A stretch of 64,000 nucleotides of DNA from Actinoplanes teichomyceticus ATCC 31121 (lineage in GTDB: Bacteria > Actinomycetota > Actinomycetes > Mycobacteriales > Micromonosporaceae): contig NZ_CP023865.1 in NCBI RefSeq assembly GCF_003711105.1, positions 6,478,501 through 6,542,500 of the forward strand. The letters are read 5' to 3'. Positions 34,722 through 43,829 of the stretch are shown in pieces; the stretch's first letter is position 1, and every line of letters begins with the position of its first letter. The notes under the pieces were generated by a model. The model saw nothing but the letters and a program-made list of their open reading frames with translations. It made no database searches and was not told the DNA's origin. Both the position numbers and the translations under genes were made by a program.

Positions 34722-36103
34722 GGAATGCTCCAAGCGGTCGGCGGGTCCTCGTCGGTGCTGCCCGGATTCGGCGAGCCGGTCCGCTTCGCACGTGTGGGGC
34801 GTTGGCTGGCGGGTCCGGCGCGGAAGACGTCGCGGTTGCCGGGTCGGCGCCGCGACGCAGCAGCCGGGAGGCCGTAGGCGGCCGGTTCCGCCGGGAGCCC
34901 GGCGAGAGCGGCGGCCTCGGCGACGGCGGCGACGCTCATCCGGGACTCAGGCACCCATCGCTGCGCCGCCACGGTGCTACCGCCTCGCAGACGCCGGCGG
35001 GCGAAGTGCGCCGACAGCAGCCCGAACCCGCTTGTAATGTCGGCCGCTGCCGCCAGGGCGGCGGCCTTCGTCGGCCCCGCTCCGGTGGCGTAGATGGCGA
35101 CGAGCAGGTGCGGCGCGGCGTTGGACTTGGCCCGTGCCTGCCGCGCCAGCTCGGCCAGATACGGGTCGGTTCTGCCGATCGGATTGCGGCGGGTCGTCGG
35201 GCCGGGAGTGACCACGTTGAGTACGCCGAGGATGAGTGCCCGCAGTCCGTCGGCCAGCAGCCCTACCGCGCGGGAGGCTCCCCGCGCTTTGCGGGCACGT
35301 TCGGGGTGGGTGGCGGCCTGGCGCAGTATCCGTGTCCGGCGATGGGGGGCGCGGCTGATGTGGACTTGCAGCAGGCCGCCGCCGGTGCGCCCCGCCGAGG
35401 CGAGCCCGTCATAGACCGCCCGGAGCCGGTCCTCGTCCGGCGGCGCGGTCTCCCAGTTCCTCGAGCTGGCCGTGGTGGTGTCGTCTACCAGCGGCAACCA
35501 GTCCGGCTGTGTCGGCAGCACCGTGAGCGTGGTCGCGGTCCCGCCCGGCACTCTCGGCGGGGCGGTCTGCTCGGCGCGTACGCCCGGCCAGGCCCGTTGC
35601 AACAGGCGCAGCACGGCGGTCGGGTTCACTCCGGGCGGTAGCCACATCCCTACGCGCATGCCGTGCGGGTCTGCCTCGACCTCCCACACGATGCGGGCCG
35701 GGCGCAGCGTCCACCGGCTCGGCGGAGGCAGCGCGGTGGCGAGGAGCTGCCACAGGCCCACGGTGGCGGCCGGAGTCGCGGTGACCGGCGGGATGATCTG
35801 CAACCAGCGCGCTCGGGCGGCATGCAGTCGCCAGACCCGGCGTCGCCACGCCCGCCACGCCACCACGAGCGCGACCAGGACCACGAGTCCGGCGAGCAGC
35901 AGCGGCCAGCGCTGCCGGACGAAGTCAGCCACGGCGCTGGGGGCCTTCGGTCCCCAGGTGCCGCACAGCAGCTCGCCGAGCACGCCGTCGGGCATCCCGG
36001 CCTGGCCGGGCACGCACCCGGCCACCGGCGGCGGGGACGGGGCGGGCGACGGCGGGGTCAACAGCACCGCCAGGGGGTGTGACAACGTGACGAAAAGGGA
36101 CAT
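34718..36103 (-). CDS. Type IV secretion-associated membrane protein (DUF8128-like)
   Basis: 461 residues. A signal-like helix at the N-terminus and a membrane helix (about 70-90) are followed by a large soluble domain (RIVWEVEADPHGMRVGMWLP, VNPTAVLRLLQRAWPG, LLQVHISRAP). Proteins of this kind sit between VirB4 and VirD4 in actinobacterial conjugative elements and probably bridge the two ATPases. The family name is tentative. Confidence 0.7.
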   Translation of the reverse strand: MSLFVTLSHPLAVLLTPPSPAPSPPPVAGCVPGQAGMPDGVLGELLCGTWGPKAPSAVADFVRQRWPLLLAGLVVLVALVVAWRAWRRRVWRLHAARARWLQIIPPVTATPAATVGLWQLLATALPPPSRWTLRPARIVWEVEADPHGMRVGMWLPPGVNPTAVLRLLQRAWPGVRAEQTAPPRVPGGTATTLTVLPTQPDWLPLVDDTTTASSRNWETAPPDEDRLRAVYDGLASAGRTGGGLLQVHISRAPHRRTRILRQAATHPERARKARGASRAVGLLADGLRALILGVLNVVTPGPTTRRNPIGRTDPYLAELARQARAKSNAAPHLLVAIYATGAGPTKAAALAAAADITSGFGLLSAHFARRRLRGGSTVAAQRWVPESRMSVAAVAEAAALAGLPAEPAAYGLPAAASRRRPGNRDVFRAGPASQRPTRAKRTGSPNPGSTDEDPPTAWSIP

Positions 36104-36132
36104 GGAGAACTCCGTTCTCGGTGCGGAGGTGG

Positions 36133-37899
36133 TTAGCGACGGGCGGCGGGCGGACCGGTCACGACCAGCTCGTGCTCGACGTCGGAGGCGAGGCTGTGAA
36201 ACGCCACCCGCGACGACCCCGAGGCCAGCAGCGCGTCTCCGCGTGCGCAGGAGAGAAGGAACGCCTGCTCACCGTCGGTGAGCCCGAACGCCTCGGCCAC
36301 GGCGTTGATCGCCTGCGGCGCCTGGCGCAGCAGCACCTGCGTGGCCGCGTTCGAGACGACGGCCCGGCCGACATCGGTGGCGAGCACGTCGGCGGCGTCC
36401 TGGGTGATCACGCTCAGTCCGGCGCCGTACTTGCGGGCGCTCTTGGACAGCCGGAACAAAAACTGCGCCCCGAGTCCGGCGCGCAGCATCAGCCACGCCT
36501 CGTCCACCAGCACCAGCCGCCGGGTGGAGTTGCCCGTGCGGTTGGCGGTGCTGACGGTGCGCCAGATCACGTCGAGGATGAGCAACGTCCCGACCGGCTT
36601 GAGCTCCTCCGGCAGGTCCTTGATGGCGTAGACGACCAGGTGCCCCTCGGCGGCCGTGGTGGTGGGACCGTCGAACAAGCCCTTGAAGCTGCCGGCCACG
36701 TACGGGTGCAACCGAGCCGCCAGAGTCCGCCCGGCATCGCCCACGTCCTTGAGCGCCTCGGCGACATCGGCCAGCAGCGGCGCCGGGCGCCGCCAGGTGC
36801 GCGGGTCGGTGGTGATGCCCTTGGCCCGGTAGGCGGCCAACACCGCCACGTCCAGCGCGGCGGCCTCCTCCGGCGCGATCTGACCAGCGCCGGACTCCCC
36901 GCCGGTCAGCACAGCGACGAAGGTCTGCAGGAACAGCGCACGCCGCACGAGGGCGTCATCGCCGTTCCCGGCCGACAGGTCCAGAGGGTTGATCCGAACC
37001 CCGGGGGTGCCGGGCCGGATGATCGTCCCGCCGACCGCCTCGGCCAAGCGGACGTATTCGTCTTCGGGGTCGATGACGAACGCCTCAACCCCCAGGTAGA
37101 GGTTGCGCAGTAGGTCAAGCTTGGCCAGGTAGGACTTGCCCTCACCGGAGCGGGCGAGGATGACGGAGTTGTAGTTGGACTGCGCCCACCGGTCCCACAC
37201 CATGACACCGGGTGAGTGCAGGTTGAGGCCGTAGAGCACACCCATCCCGGTGTCGCCCGCCGTGGTCGGCAGGTCCGGCGACGTGAACGGGAACGCGGCG
37301 GCGAGCGCGTCGGTGTCGAACACCCGCTTCATGCCGAGCGCGTCGAAGGCCAGGGGCAGGCCGGCGACCCAGCCTTGAAGCTGCCGCCACGTCGCCGGCG
37401 CGACGTCGAGCAGCAACGACGAGGCCAGAGCCCGGACCTCGCTGACCCGGTCGGCCAGTTCCTCTTCGCTGTCGGCGTGCACGGTCAGGTACAGGCCGAG
37501 CCGGAACAGCCGGGCTTCCCCTCGGGCGACGCGGGTGGCCAGCTCGGCGGCGTCCGCGGCCGCCGCGTCGAGTTCCGGATCGTCGAGACGCCCCTTCGCG
37601 GCGTCCTGGCGCCGGGACGCCTCGAACCGGCCGCGCTGCTTACGCAACCGCCGCGAGGCGATCACGGGCGGGACGGGCTCGATGTGCAGCGACACGTCCA
37701 CCCGCCCGGGGTAGGCGAGCAGCGGTTCGAGCCAGCCGGGGCCGACCTCGGCCGGGTAGCCGGTCACGGCGAGGGCGGCGGTGTAGCCGTCCCCGACCCG
37801 CACCGACCGTCCCCCGACTTCCACGACGTCGGGGGCGCCGGGGACGACCGTCCCCGGCTCGGGGACGGCGTTGCTGCGACGGCGGGAGAACAGGCTCAC
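36133..37899 (-). CDS. virB4: VirB4-type secretion ATPase
   Basis: 588 residues. Walker A ILARSGEGKSYLAK near 252, AFVIDPEDEYVRLAEAVGG, Walker B LVLVDEAWLML near 465, then LSVITQDAADVLATD and NAATQVLLRQ, all typical of VirB4/TrsE. It powers assembly of the conjugation channel at the inner face of the membrane. It starts with an ATGA overlap after the PrgI-like gene. Confidence 0.93.
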   Translation of the reverse strand: MSLFSRRRSNAVPEPGTVVPGAPDVVEVGGRSVRVGDGYTAALAVTGYPAEVGPGWLEPLLAYPGRVDVSLHIEPVPPVIASRRLRKQRGRFEASRRQDAAKGRLDDPELDAAAADAAELATRVARGEARLFRLGLYLTVHADSEEELADRVSEVRALASSLLLDVAPATWRQLQGWVAGLPLAFDALGMKRVFDTDALAAAFPFTSPDLPTTAGDTGMGVLYGLNLHSPGVMVWDRWAQSNYNSVILARSGEGKSYLAKLDLLRNLYLGVEAFVIDPEDEYVRLAEAVGGTIIRPGTPGVRINPLDLSAGNGDDALVRRALFLQTFVAVLTGGESGAGQIAPEEAAALDVAVLAAYRAKGITTDPRTWRRPAPLLADVAEALKDVGDAGRTLAARLHPYVAGSFKGLFDGPTTTAAEGHLVVYAIKDLPEELKPVGTLLILDVIWRTVSTANRTGNSTRRLVLVDEAWLMLRAGLGAQFLFRLSKSARKYGAGLSVITQDAADVLATDVGRAVVSNAATQVLLRQAPQAINAVAEAFGLTDGEQAFLLSCARGDALLASGSSRVAFHSLASDVEHELVVTGPPAARR

Positions 37900-38834
37900 A
37901 GCTCCTCGCTCTCATCAAGCTCGGGGACGGGCCGTCCCCGCGGCGGGGACGGCCCGGCGGAGGGGTTGAGCGCGCCGGCCAACGTGGCGGCGGCGTCGAG
38001 CGGGTCGAGGACCCGCGCGGCGACCTCGCAGCCCGACAGCGCCCGCACGGTCTCGGCCGTCTGGTGGGTGGTGTTGCCGGGGCTACGGGTGCTGCGCACC
38101 GCGACGGTGACGTGCCGGTGCAGCAGCTCCCGGCGCGCGGCGAGGTCATCGAGGAACTCCGCGTGCGAATGCGCCGCATCTTCCAGGGCCGGATGCGGCA
38201 GGCTCGGCGCCCGCGAGGCCAGCCGGTCGCCGAGATGGGTCAGGTCGACGCGCTGGGCGCGGACGAGGATCTGCGCGGGGCCGTCCAGCGAGTGCAGCCA
38301 GCGGGCGAACCCGGCGACCAGGCCGTTCTGCTCGGCCGGGGTGCGCAGCCCGAACGCCACCGTGGAAGCGGCCACGAGACCGGTGGTGCCGTCCGGGCCG
38401 AGGTCGACCAAGCCATCGGCGGTGATGCCCTTGGCCGGTAGCCGCAGCGGGGCGGGCAGTGGGAGCCGGTCACCCGGCCCCCGCGTGGTGGTCACCCACG
38501 CCGGTGCCGGGGTGATCGGGCCTTCGGACGGCACGAGCTGACGCGGTGCCCGCCGGTGCCGCCACGCGGCGAGCAGCCACACGTCGAGGCCGATCCCGTC
38601 GCGGCGCCCGACGGCCAGGAAGAACGCCGCCCCGAGGATCGGCACGCAGCATGCGGCGAACACCAGCGGCGGCACCACGCGCACGAGTGCGGTCCATGCC
38701 GCGTACAGCACGAGTCCGGTGATGGTCAGGATGACCAACTGGCGGGCCGTCAGACCGAACGCGACGCGGTCAGCGCGTTCCACGTCGGCGGGCACGCGGG
38801 CGCGCATCGGTGCCTCGTCGTCACGGCGGCTCAT
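37896..38834 (-). CDS. PrgI-family protein (VirB3-like)
   Basis: 312 residues. N-terminal PrgI pattern: ARVPADVERADRVAFGLTARQL, then two membrane helices (about 32-70). A long soluble C-terminal domain of unknown role follows, ending Pro- and Glu-rich. PrgI proteins occupy the VirB3 position ahead of VirB4 in Gram-positive systems. It has ATGA overlaps with both neighbours. Confidence 0.85.
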   Translation of the reverse strand: MSRRDDEAPMRARVPADVERADRVAFGLTARQLVILTITGLVLYAAWTALVRVVPPLVFAACCVPILGAAFFLAVGRRDGIGLDVWLLAAWRHRRAPRQLVPSEGPITPAPAWVTTTRGPGDRLPLPAPLRLPAKGITADGLVDLGPDGTTGLVAASTVAFGLRTPAEQNGLVAGFARWLHSLDGPAQILVRAQRVDLTHLGDRLASRAPSLPHPALEDAAHSHAEFLDDLAARRELLHRHVTVAVRSTRSPGNTTHQTAETVRALSGCEVAARVLDPLDAAATLAGALNPSAGPSPPRGRPVPELDESEEL

Positions 38835-40959
38835 GACTTACCTCCCTTGGGACGGCGCCGCACCGGCGGCGGGGACGGCGGGGACGGGGCCGTAGCCGGG
38901 CTCGGCGACGGCGGGGACGGTGGGGACGACGTGGCCCGCCTGAACACAGGAGTTGCGCTCCCGGCCGGCCGAGGCGGGGACGGCGGCGGGTCCGCCGGTG
39001 TCGGTCCAGAGACCGGGGACGGCCGGGCAGCCGGACCGGGCGACGGCGCCGAGCGCGGTGTGGCGGTGGGCGGTGTCGTGGTCACCGGAGTTCGACCGCC
39101 TCCCGTGGCCGCCGTACGCGATCGGGTCGTCCGGGATGGCGCCGGGGCGGGTGTGGTGGTGGGTCGCTGTGCCGCCGTGGCTCGTGTGCTCGGGGTGGGC
39201 GGGGCGGCGGAGAACACCGGAGTGACGGGTGCGGGTGGCCGGCGCGGTGCACTCTGCGGCTTCTGCGGCGTCGAGAACGTTGCCGCAGGTGGCGGCCCTG
39301 CCGGAGTCGGGCTCGCCGGGGTGGGTGTGGCGTTGCTGAACGTGGCCGGGGCAGGGTGTCCGCTCGGCCGTGTGGTGGCCGCCGGTGAAGGGTCGGGGTG
39401 CGAAAACGACGTGGCCGGGGCCGGGCCGGTCGGTGTGGCCGTCGGGGTGGCCGGTTGTGGCGGGTTGCTGAATGTCGGTGCCCCGGCGGTGCCAGCTGGC
39501 GCCGATAGTGGCGTCTGCGTGGTCGGTGCGTTACTGAATGTCACCGGGGCGGGCGGGGACGGCCGCGCCGGGGCGGGGCGCGGGGTACCCGAACGTCCCC
39601 CGGTACGGGAAATGGGCCGAGCGGTGCTCGCCGTCGTTGCGTTGCCTGTGGTGGTGGCCGCCCGTTGGCGGGCGGTCGTCGCCGTACGGGCCGCGCGGGA
39701 ACCTCCGCCGAGCAGCCCCGCGGCGGCACCGAAGGTCTTGAACATCACGTACGCCTGCAAGAGCTGCCCGATCAGGCCCTGGCTCTGCATGCCCATCGGG
39801 GCGAGAACGAACTGCTTCATCAGCCCCGGCAGCTTGGTCAGCAGCCACAGCATCGTGAGGCAGACCAACACTCCGAGCAGGCCCTCCCCGCTGGCCGGCA
39901 CACCGAGCACGACGAGGCCGCTCGGGGTGAGAAACACCCGGATCGTGGCCAGCACGATCAACGCCTGGGCCAGTTGCAGGCCGAGGCAGGCCGCGAACGC
40001 GCGCCACCAGGTGTAGGCCAGGTTCTCGGTCTGGGGCGTCGCGTGGAAGATCAACGCCATCGGCGCGAAACCGGTGAGGACGATCATCAGCGCCACCCGC
40101 ATCACGAAGGTGACGATCACGACGAGGGCCAGGACAAGCGCGGCGATGACCAGCAGCGCGAGAAGGATGTTCGGGCTTCCCGCGTTGAGCGGCTGGATCA
40201 GGATGCCGATCATCGCGTCGGCTGCCGTCTTCGGGTCCACGCCTTGCCCGAGGATCGCGGCGGTCAGCGCGTTAGTGGCTTCGATGCCCTTGCCGCAGAT
40301 GATGAGGCTGACGTTGGACAGCACCGCACCCAGCACCAGCCGGGGAGCGATCTGCTTGAACCCGTACTGCGATTGCAGAGACTCGCGGGACGTGATGATG
40401 AAGGCCCCCGCGATGACGAACAGCACGTAGATGCCGTTCGCGACCACCAGGCACGTCGTCCAGATCGCCATGACGTGCGGGCTCGCGGTCGGGTCCGGGG
40501 TGGACAACACGGTCGAGCCCAGTGTCTCCATCACCGGGTTGATGGCCTTCTTCGCCATCCACGCGAAGAAGCTCTGGAGGGCCTTGCGGATCTGTCCGGG
40601 GATGTCGTACCAAGCGGGGTCGTCGTCCCCGTCATCGGTGGTCGGGGCGGGAGCCGGGGACGGACCCGGGGACGGCGTGGGCGTTGGCGGGGACGACGGC
40701 TCGCTCGGTGTCGGCCCGCCCGGCGGCGGAGTCGGGATCGGGGACGGCACCCCGGGAGTCGGGGACGGTGCCCCGGAGTCGGGGACGACCCGCCCGGCCC
40801 CGGAGCAGGTGCCGGGGACGGGACGCCCGCTCCCGGCGCGGGAGCCGGGGTCGGCTCGGCCCACGCCGGCCCCGCGAAGGCGAGGCCGAAGGCCACGCCG
40901 AGCATGAGCAGACTCAGCAGCCGTGTCCGGCGGCGCGACTTGGTGAGGTGGGCTGCCAT
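38831..40959 (-). pseudogene. VirB6/TrbL-like membrane channel protein, frameshifted
   Basis: The start (ATG 40959, overlapping the pilin-like stop) reads MAAHLTKSRRRTRLLSLLM with a signal peptide ending in PAWA. The Pro-rich linker then changes frame near 40777; adding one G to the GGGG run would join SSPTPG to APSPTPGVPS. The main frame continues with an ITSRESLQSQYGFKQ loop, about seven membrane helices (residues about 190-480) and a very long Pro/Thr/Ala tail. In other systems VirB6 forms the inner-membrane channel. Decay and sequencing error are both possible. Confidence 0.75.
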
Positions 40960-41354
40960 CACGCCACCCACTGACCGACGATGGTGACGAACAGCGGAGC
41001 CAGCATCGCCAGCCCGTAGCCGATCGCGGCGGACCTGAGCGCGAGCTTGGCCTTCTCGACCTCGCCGGGATCACCGTTGGCCGCCGCGTAGCGCAGCCCG
41101 CCGACGGTGAGGAACAGGGTGGCGACGGCGACGAGGATGCCGACCAGCCAGGTGCGGATGTTGGTGACGACTTGTTCGAGGGACTCGGCCGCGTACGCGG
41201 GGTCCGCAACCAGCGCGACAGCGACGGCGGCGCTGGTCACGACGGCGGCGGCCGGAGCCAGACGGCGCACCGTGCGGCGCAGACGGCGGCCGGGCCGGTC
41301 GGTGACCGGGCGGCGCGGAGTCGGGGTGGGGCGGTGCAAAGGACGGTGGTTCAT
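40959..41354 (-). CDS. Pilin-like small membrane protein (VirB2/TrbC-like)
   Basis: 131 residues from ATG 41354 (GGAGG upstream). An Arg-rich start, signal helix ending PAYAAES, then two hydrophobic helices (WLVGILVAVATLFLTVGGL; AIGYGLAMLAPLFVTIV) linked by AAANGDPGEVEKAK. This is the layout of VirB2/TrbC pilin-like proteins, and it is first in the transfer operon. Confidence 0.75.
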   Translation of the reverse strand: MNHRPLHRPTPTPRRPVTDRPGRRLRRTVRRLAPAAAVVTSAAVAVALVADPAYAAESLEQVVTNIRTWLVGILVAVATLFLTVGGLRYAAANGDPGEVEKAKLALRSAAIGYGLAMLAPLFVTIVGQWVA

Positions 41355-41535
41355 GGGACCGGGCACCTCCAGGGCAGCCCCGCCCCACACCCTCGAAGGC
41401 GTGGGGCGGGCAGGCGAGCAAGGGGTGGGTGGTGACCTCGACCGGCGCTGTGGCCGTCCTCCTTCGAGAGGTGTCGGCAGAGCCGTTGCGGAGGTGTCAG
41501 CGCCGTCGGCGGGGCCGGTCGAAGAAGGTCACCGG

Positions 41536-41554
41536 GTGCGGGAAAGTCCCGCAC
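41536..41554 (-). promoter_or_regulatory. 8-bp-arm hairpin in the tra leader
   Basis: GTGCGGGA and TCCCGCAC separated by 3 bases, just downstream of the shared promoter-like element. No U run follows, so it is more likely an operator or an RNA hairpin in the leader than a terminator. Confidence 0.6.
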
Positions 41555-41589
41555 TAAGAGATACAGATTTCGGCCCTCGTTTGGACATC
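41552..41589 (-). promoter_or_regulatory. Shared promoter-like element, tra operon copy
   Basis: On the minus strand it reads GATGTCCAAA, then CCGAAATC and GTATCTCT. It is 29/38 identical without gaps to the element at 43077-43114. It lies about 200 bp before the pilin-like gene. It probably holds the binding site or -35/-10 region for a common regulator. Confidence 0.65.
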
Positions 41590-41607
41590 GGGCCGTGAAG
41601 GTGCAGG

Positions 41608-42420
41608 TCAGCCCTGGTACGCCGGGTCGGCCGCGAGGGTCATCGTGGCCTCGGCGATCACGGCCGCGTCCTGGTCGGCCAGCGCCCCGCCACGCACCGC
41701 CGCGACCAGGCGCTCCTCGGCACGCGAGCGCTCCTTGACCACCGCCCAGTAGCTGCGCTCGACGCGCTCGGCGTAGTCGGCCACCGACACGCCCTCCAGA
41801 CGGGTGGCGCCGATCAGCTCCGCCTCCGCCGCGCTGATCACCCCGGCCGCCACGGCGCGAGCCAGCACCATGTCCGGGTGCCCGGCCGCCGTCACCGGGG
41901 CAAGGACCAACGCGGTAGTACGGATCGGCTCCTCGGCGTTCAACGCCGACCGCGCGGCGGTGAACGTCGCGGACAGCAGCCGCTGCGCCACCTTCGCGCC
42001 GCCCGGCTTCACCGTGCGCAGCGCCGCCACGAACGCGGTCAGCAACTCGGCCTGCACGTCACCGGCAGAGTGCCGCAGCCGGTAGGCGCCCTGACGCAGC
42101 CCCGGCATCGCGACACCGGCAGCGCCGACCACCCAGGCCGGGCCGCCCGTGCGGGCCTGCTCGATCAGCAGCCGCCACACGCGGTCACTCGTGGTGTAGC
42201 CGCACGAGGGGTGCATCAGGATCGCGGCCAGCTCCGACAGCGCGATCCGCCGCGCGGGCAGTCCTCCGCCGAGGGCGGCACCGTCGATCGACAGCGGCTC
42301 CGGACCGGTCGTCAGCAGCCGAAACGAATTCGCCGCTACGTCGAAGGGCTGCTCACCGAGGACCAGACGCGGCGCGTCGGCACCGGCGGCAGGCAGCACG
42401 GAATCCAGGTACTCAGACAT
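41608..42420 (-). CDS. Putative sigma-like regulator of the element
   Basis: 270 residues from ATG 42420 (GGGGGA 6 bp upstream). Mostly helical. The region about 205-250 (EAELIGATRLEGVSVADYAE, RSYWAVVKERSRAEERLV) resembles sigma-factor region 4, and the middle (LTAFVAALRTV, RLLSATFTAARSAL) could be a degenerate region 2. There is no clear core-binding motif, so it may only be a DNA-binding protein. It sits between the two copies of the shared element, which makes it the best candidate regulator. Confidence 0.5.
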   Translation of the reverse strand: MSEYLDSVLPAAGADAPRLVLGEQPFDVAANSFRLLTTGPEPLSIDGAALGGGLPARRIALSELAAILMHPSCGYTTSDRVWRLLIEQARTGGPAWVVGAAGVAMPGLRQGAYRLRHSAGDVQAELLTAFVAALRTVKPGGAKVAQRLLSATFTAARSALNAEEPIRTTALVLAPVTAAGHPDMVLARAVAAGVISAAEAELIGATRLEGVSVADYAERVERSYWAVVKERSRAEERLVAAVRGGALADQDAAVIAEATMTLAADPAYQG

Positions 42421-42528
42421 GAAGAATCCCCCGAGAAGTGGGTGTGGGATGCCGGCGCCTCGCTGAGGCCGTCCGGCGGGAACAGCGCCCATCCCGCCAC
42501 TCGGGTGTCACAGATCATGAACAGCGCG

Positions 42529-43020
42529 GATCTTGTTCAAGGATCACGGAGTGTGTTCAACCCTCGTGCTAGCTCGCCGGTCGGGACACCGCCCAGCCCC
42601 ACGCCGCACTCGGCGCCGCGCCCACGTCGAGGTCTTTGAACTGTGTGTTCAACGCCCGCGAGCCGACGTGCGACGACGAGTCCCGCAGAGGGCCAGACGC
42701 GCCTTGAACATCGATGTTTGCGCGGACACCGGACGCCACTTGACGGCCATGGGGAGCGCCGCGCGAGACGCGTGTGTTCAACCTCCAGAGAAGCCACGAG
42801 CCTGCTCGGGCACCCATTTGTTGATCTCGTTACACCTCGGAGCCGATCTTGTTATCGCGGCTCCTGATCTTGTTCGACTCTGCGGCGACCTTGTTACACC
42901 TAGATGATCTTGTTATAGGCGGCGGTCGCCCCTGAAGCGTCAGAAGCCCCGTGCGCGATGCCGAGGCGGCACCACGCACGAGGCTGTGAGCTGCGTGTTT
43001 CACCCTAAATGATCTTGTTA
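42529..43020. repeat. Iteron-like repeat region
   Basis: Non-coding stretch with two repeat families. GATCTTGTT or a one-base variant starts at 42529, 42823, 42845, 42866, 42887, 42906 and 43011. GTGTGTTCAA occurs at 42551, 42643 and 42772, with TTGAAC complements at 42636 and 42704. A perfect palindrome AACATCGATGTT lies at 42707-42718. The segment before 42916 recurs before 43020 (GTTACACCTAGAT versus GTTTCACCCTAAAT). This suggests a replication or transfer origin, or a multi-site operator. Confidence 0.7.
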
Positions 43021-43076
43021 TTGGTGCCGCGCTCGTGGATCCACTCGGGCACCGGCAGGTGTCACAGGCCGAGGCT

Positions 43077-43114
43077 GATGTCCAAAACGGCCCCGAAATC
43101 CGTATCTCTATATG
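43077..43114 (+). promoter_or_regulatory. Shared promoter-like element, methyltransferase-int operon copy
   Basis: GATGTCCAAA, CCGAAATC and GTATCTCT at the same spacing as the copy at 41552-41589, ending 20 bp before the ATG at 43134. The short distance suggests a leader of very few bases or a site acting as an operator. Confidence 0.65.
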
Positions 43115-43133
43115 TCAGCGTTCGTCGGCGGAC

Positions 43134-43829
43134 ATGGCCACCGTACCCATGCCGCAGACCCACACCACCGACACCCGCCCGACCCGGGCGCCCGTCGGAC
43201 TTCTCTTGCGCCCCACCCACCCTCACCGGCCCGCCGATCCGAGCGGGCAAGCACTGCCCGACTGGTACGGCGTCCACCCCGACCACGTCGCGCACCTCAT
43301 CGCCCGCTACACCCGTGACGGCGACATCGTCCTCGACGCCGACGCCCACCCGACCGTTACCGCAGCCGCCGAGCACCTGCACCGCCACCCCGGCCTCGCT
43401 ATCACCGACCGTGACTGTTCACGAGGCGGTGCTGAGTCTCTCGACCACCGGTCGGCAGCGACCGCCGGGCTCGTCCTGGCGACGCTGCCGCGCCTGAATG
43501 TCGACAGCCGCAACCCGCACGCTCTGAGCCAGGCTCTCGGCGCCTGGCGAGAGTTCCTGCGCCCTGGCGGGTTCCTCGTTGTCCTGCTGACCGCCGGGCC
43601 TGGCACGGGTGCGCTCGGGCACCGCTCGACGGTCATCGCCGCCGCCCGCGCCGCCGGACTGCTCTACCACCAGCACATCCCGGCTCTGCTCGTGCTGCTG
43701 CCCGAGACCGAGCCCCGCACCGACACCCGGCCCGCCGCTCGGCCTCCGCTCGTCGAGGGCCGGCACATCCGAGCGCATCGAGACCTTCTCGTCTTCGCCA
43801 CGATCACCCCGGAGGCCGCTGATGTCTGA
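43134..43829 (+). CDS. Degenerate methyltransferase-like protein
   Basis: 231 residues. Its order matches the following methyltransferase: HPDHVAHLIARYTRDGDIVLDAD (motif I region), ATLPRLN where motif IV should be, and FLRPGGFLVVLLTAG as in the partner. The Gly-rich SAM loop and the SPPY tetrad are missing, so it is probably catalytically dead. It overlaps the active gene by 8 bp; a heterodimer with an inactive regulatory subunit is plausible. Confidence 0.65.
   Translation: MATVPMPQTHTTDTRPTRAPVGLLLRPTHPHRPADPSGQALPDWYGVHPDHVAHLIARYTRDGDIVLDADAHPTVTAAAEHLHRHPGLAITDRDCSRGGAESLDHRSAATAGLVLATLPRLNVDSRNPHALSQALGAWREFLRPGGFLVVLLTAGPGTGALGHRSTVIAAARAAGLLYHQHIPALLVLLPETEPRTDTRPAARPPLVEGRHIRAHRDLLVFATITPEAADV

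Noticed and set aside
36121..37113. Plus-strand frame of 330 codons opposite virB4
   Set aside because: Antisense of VirB4 with no protein-like pattern; caused by high GC.
41536..41554. Hairpin as a transcription terminator
   Set aside because: No run of U follows on the tra strand and it lies upstream of the first tra gene; operator or leader hairpin is more likely.
42529..43020. CRISPR array in the repeat-rich intergenic region
   Set aside because: Repeats are only 9-12 bp with irregular spacing, not long direct repeats with uniform spacers; no cas genes.
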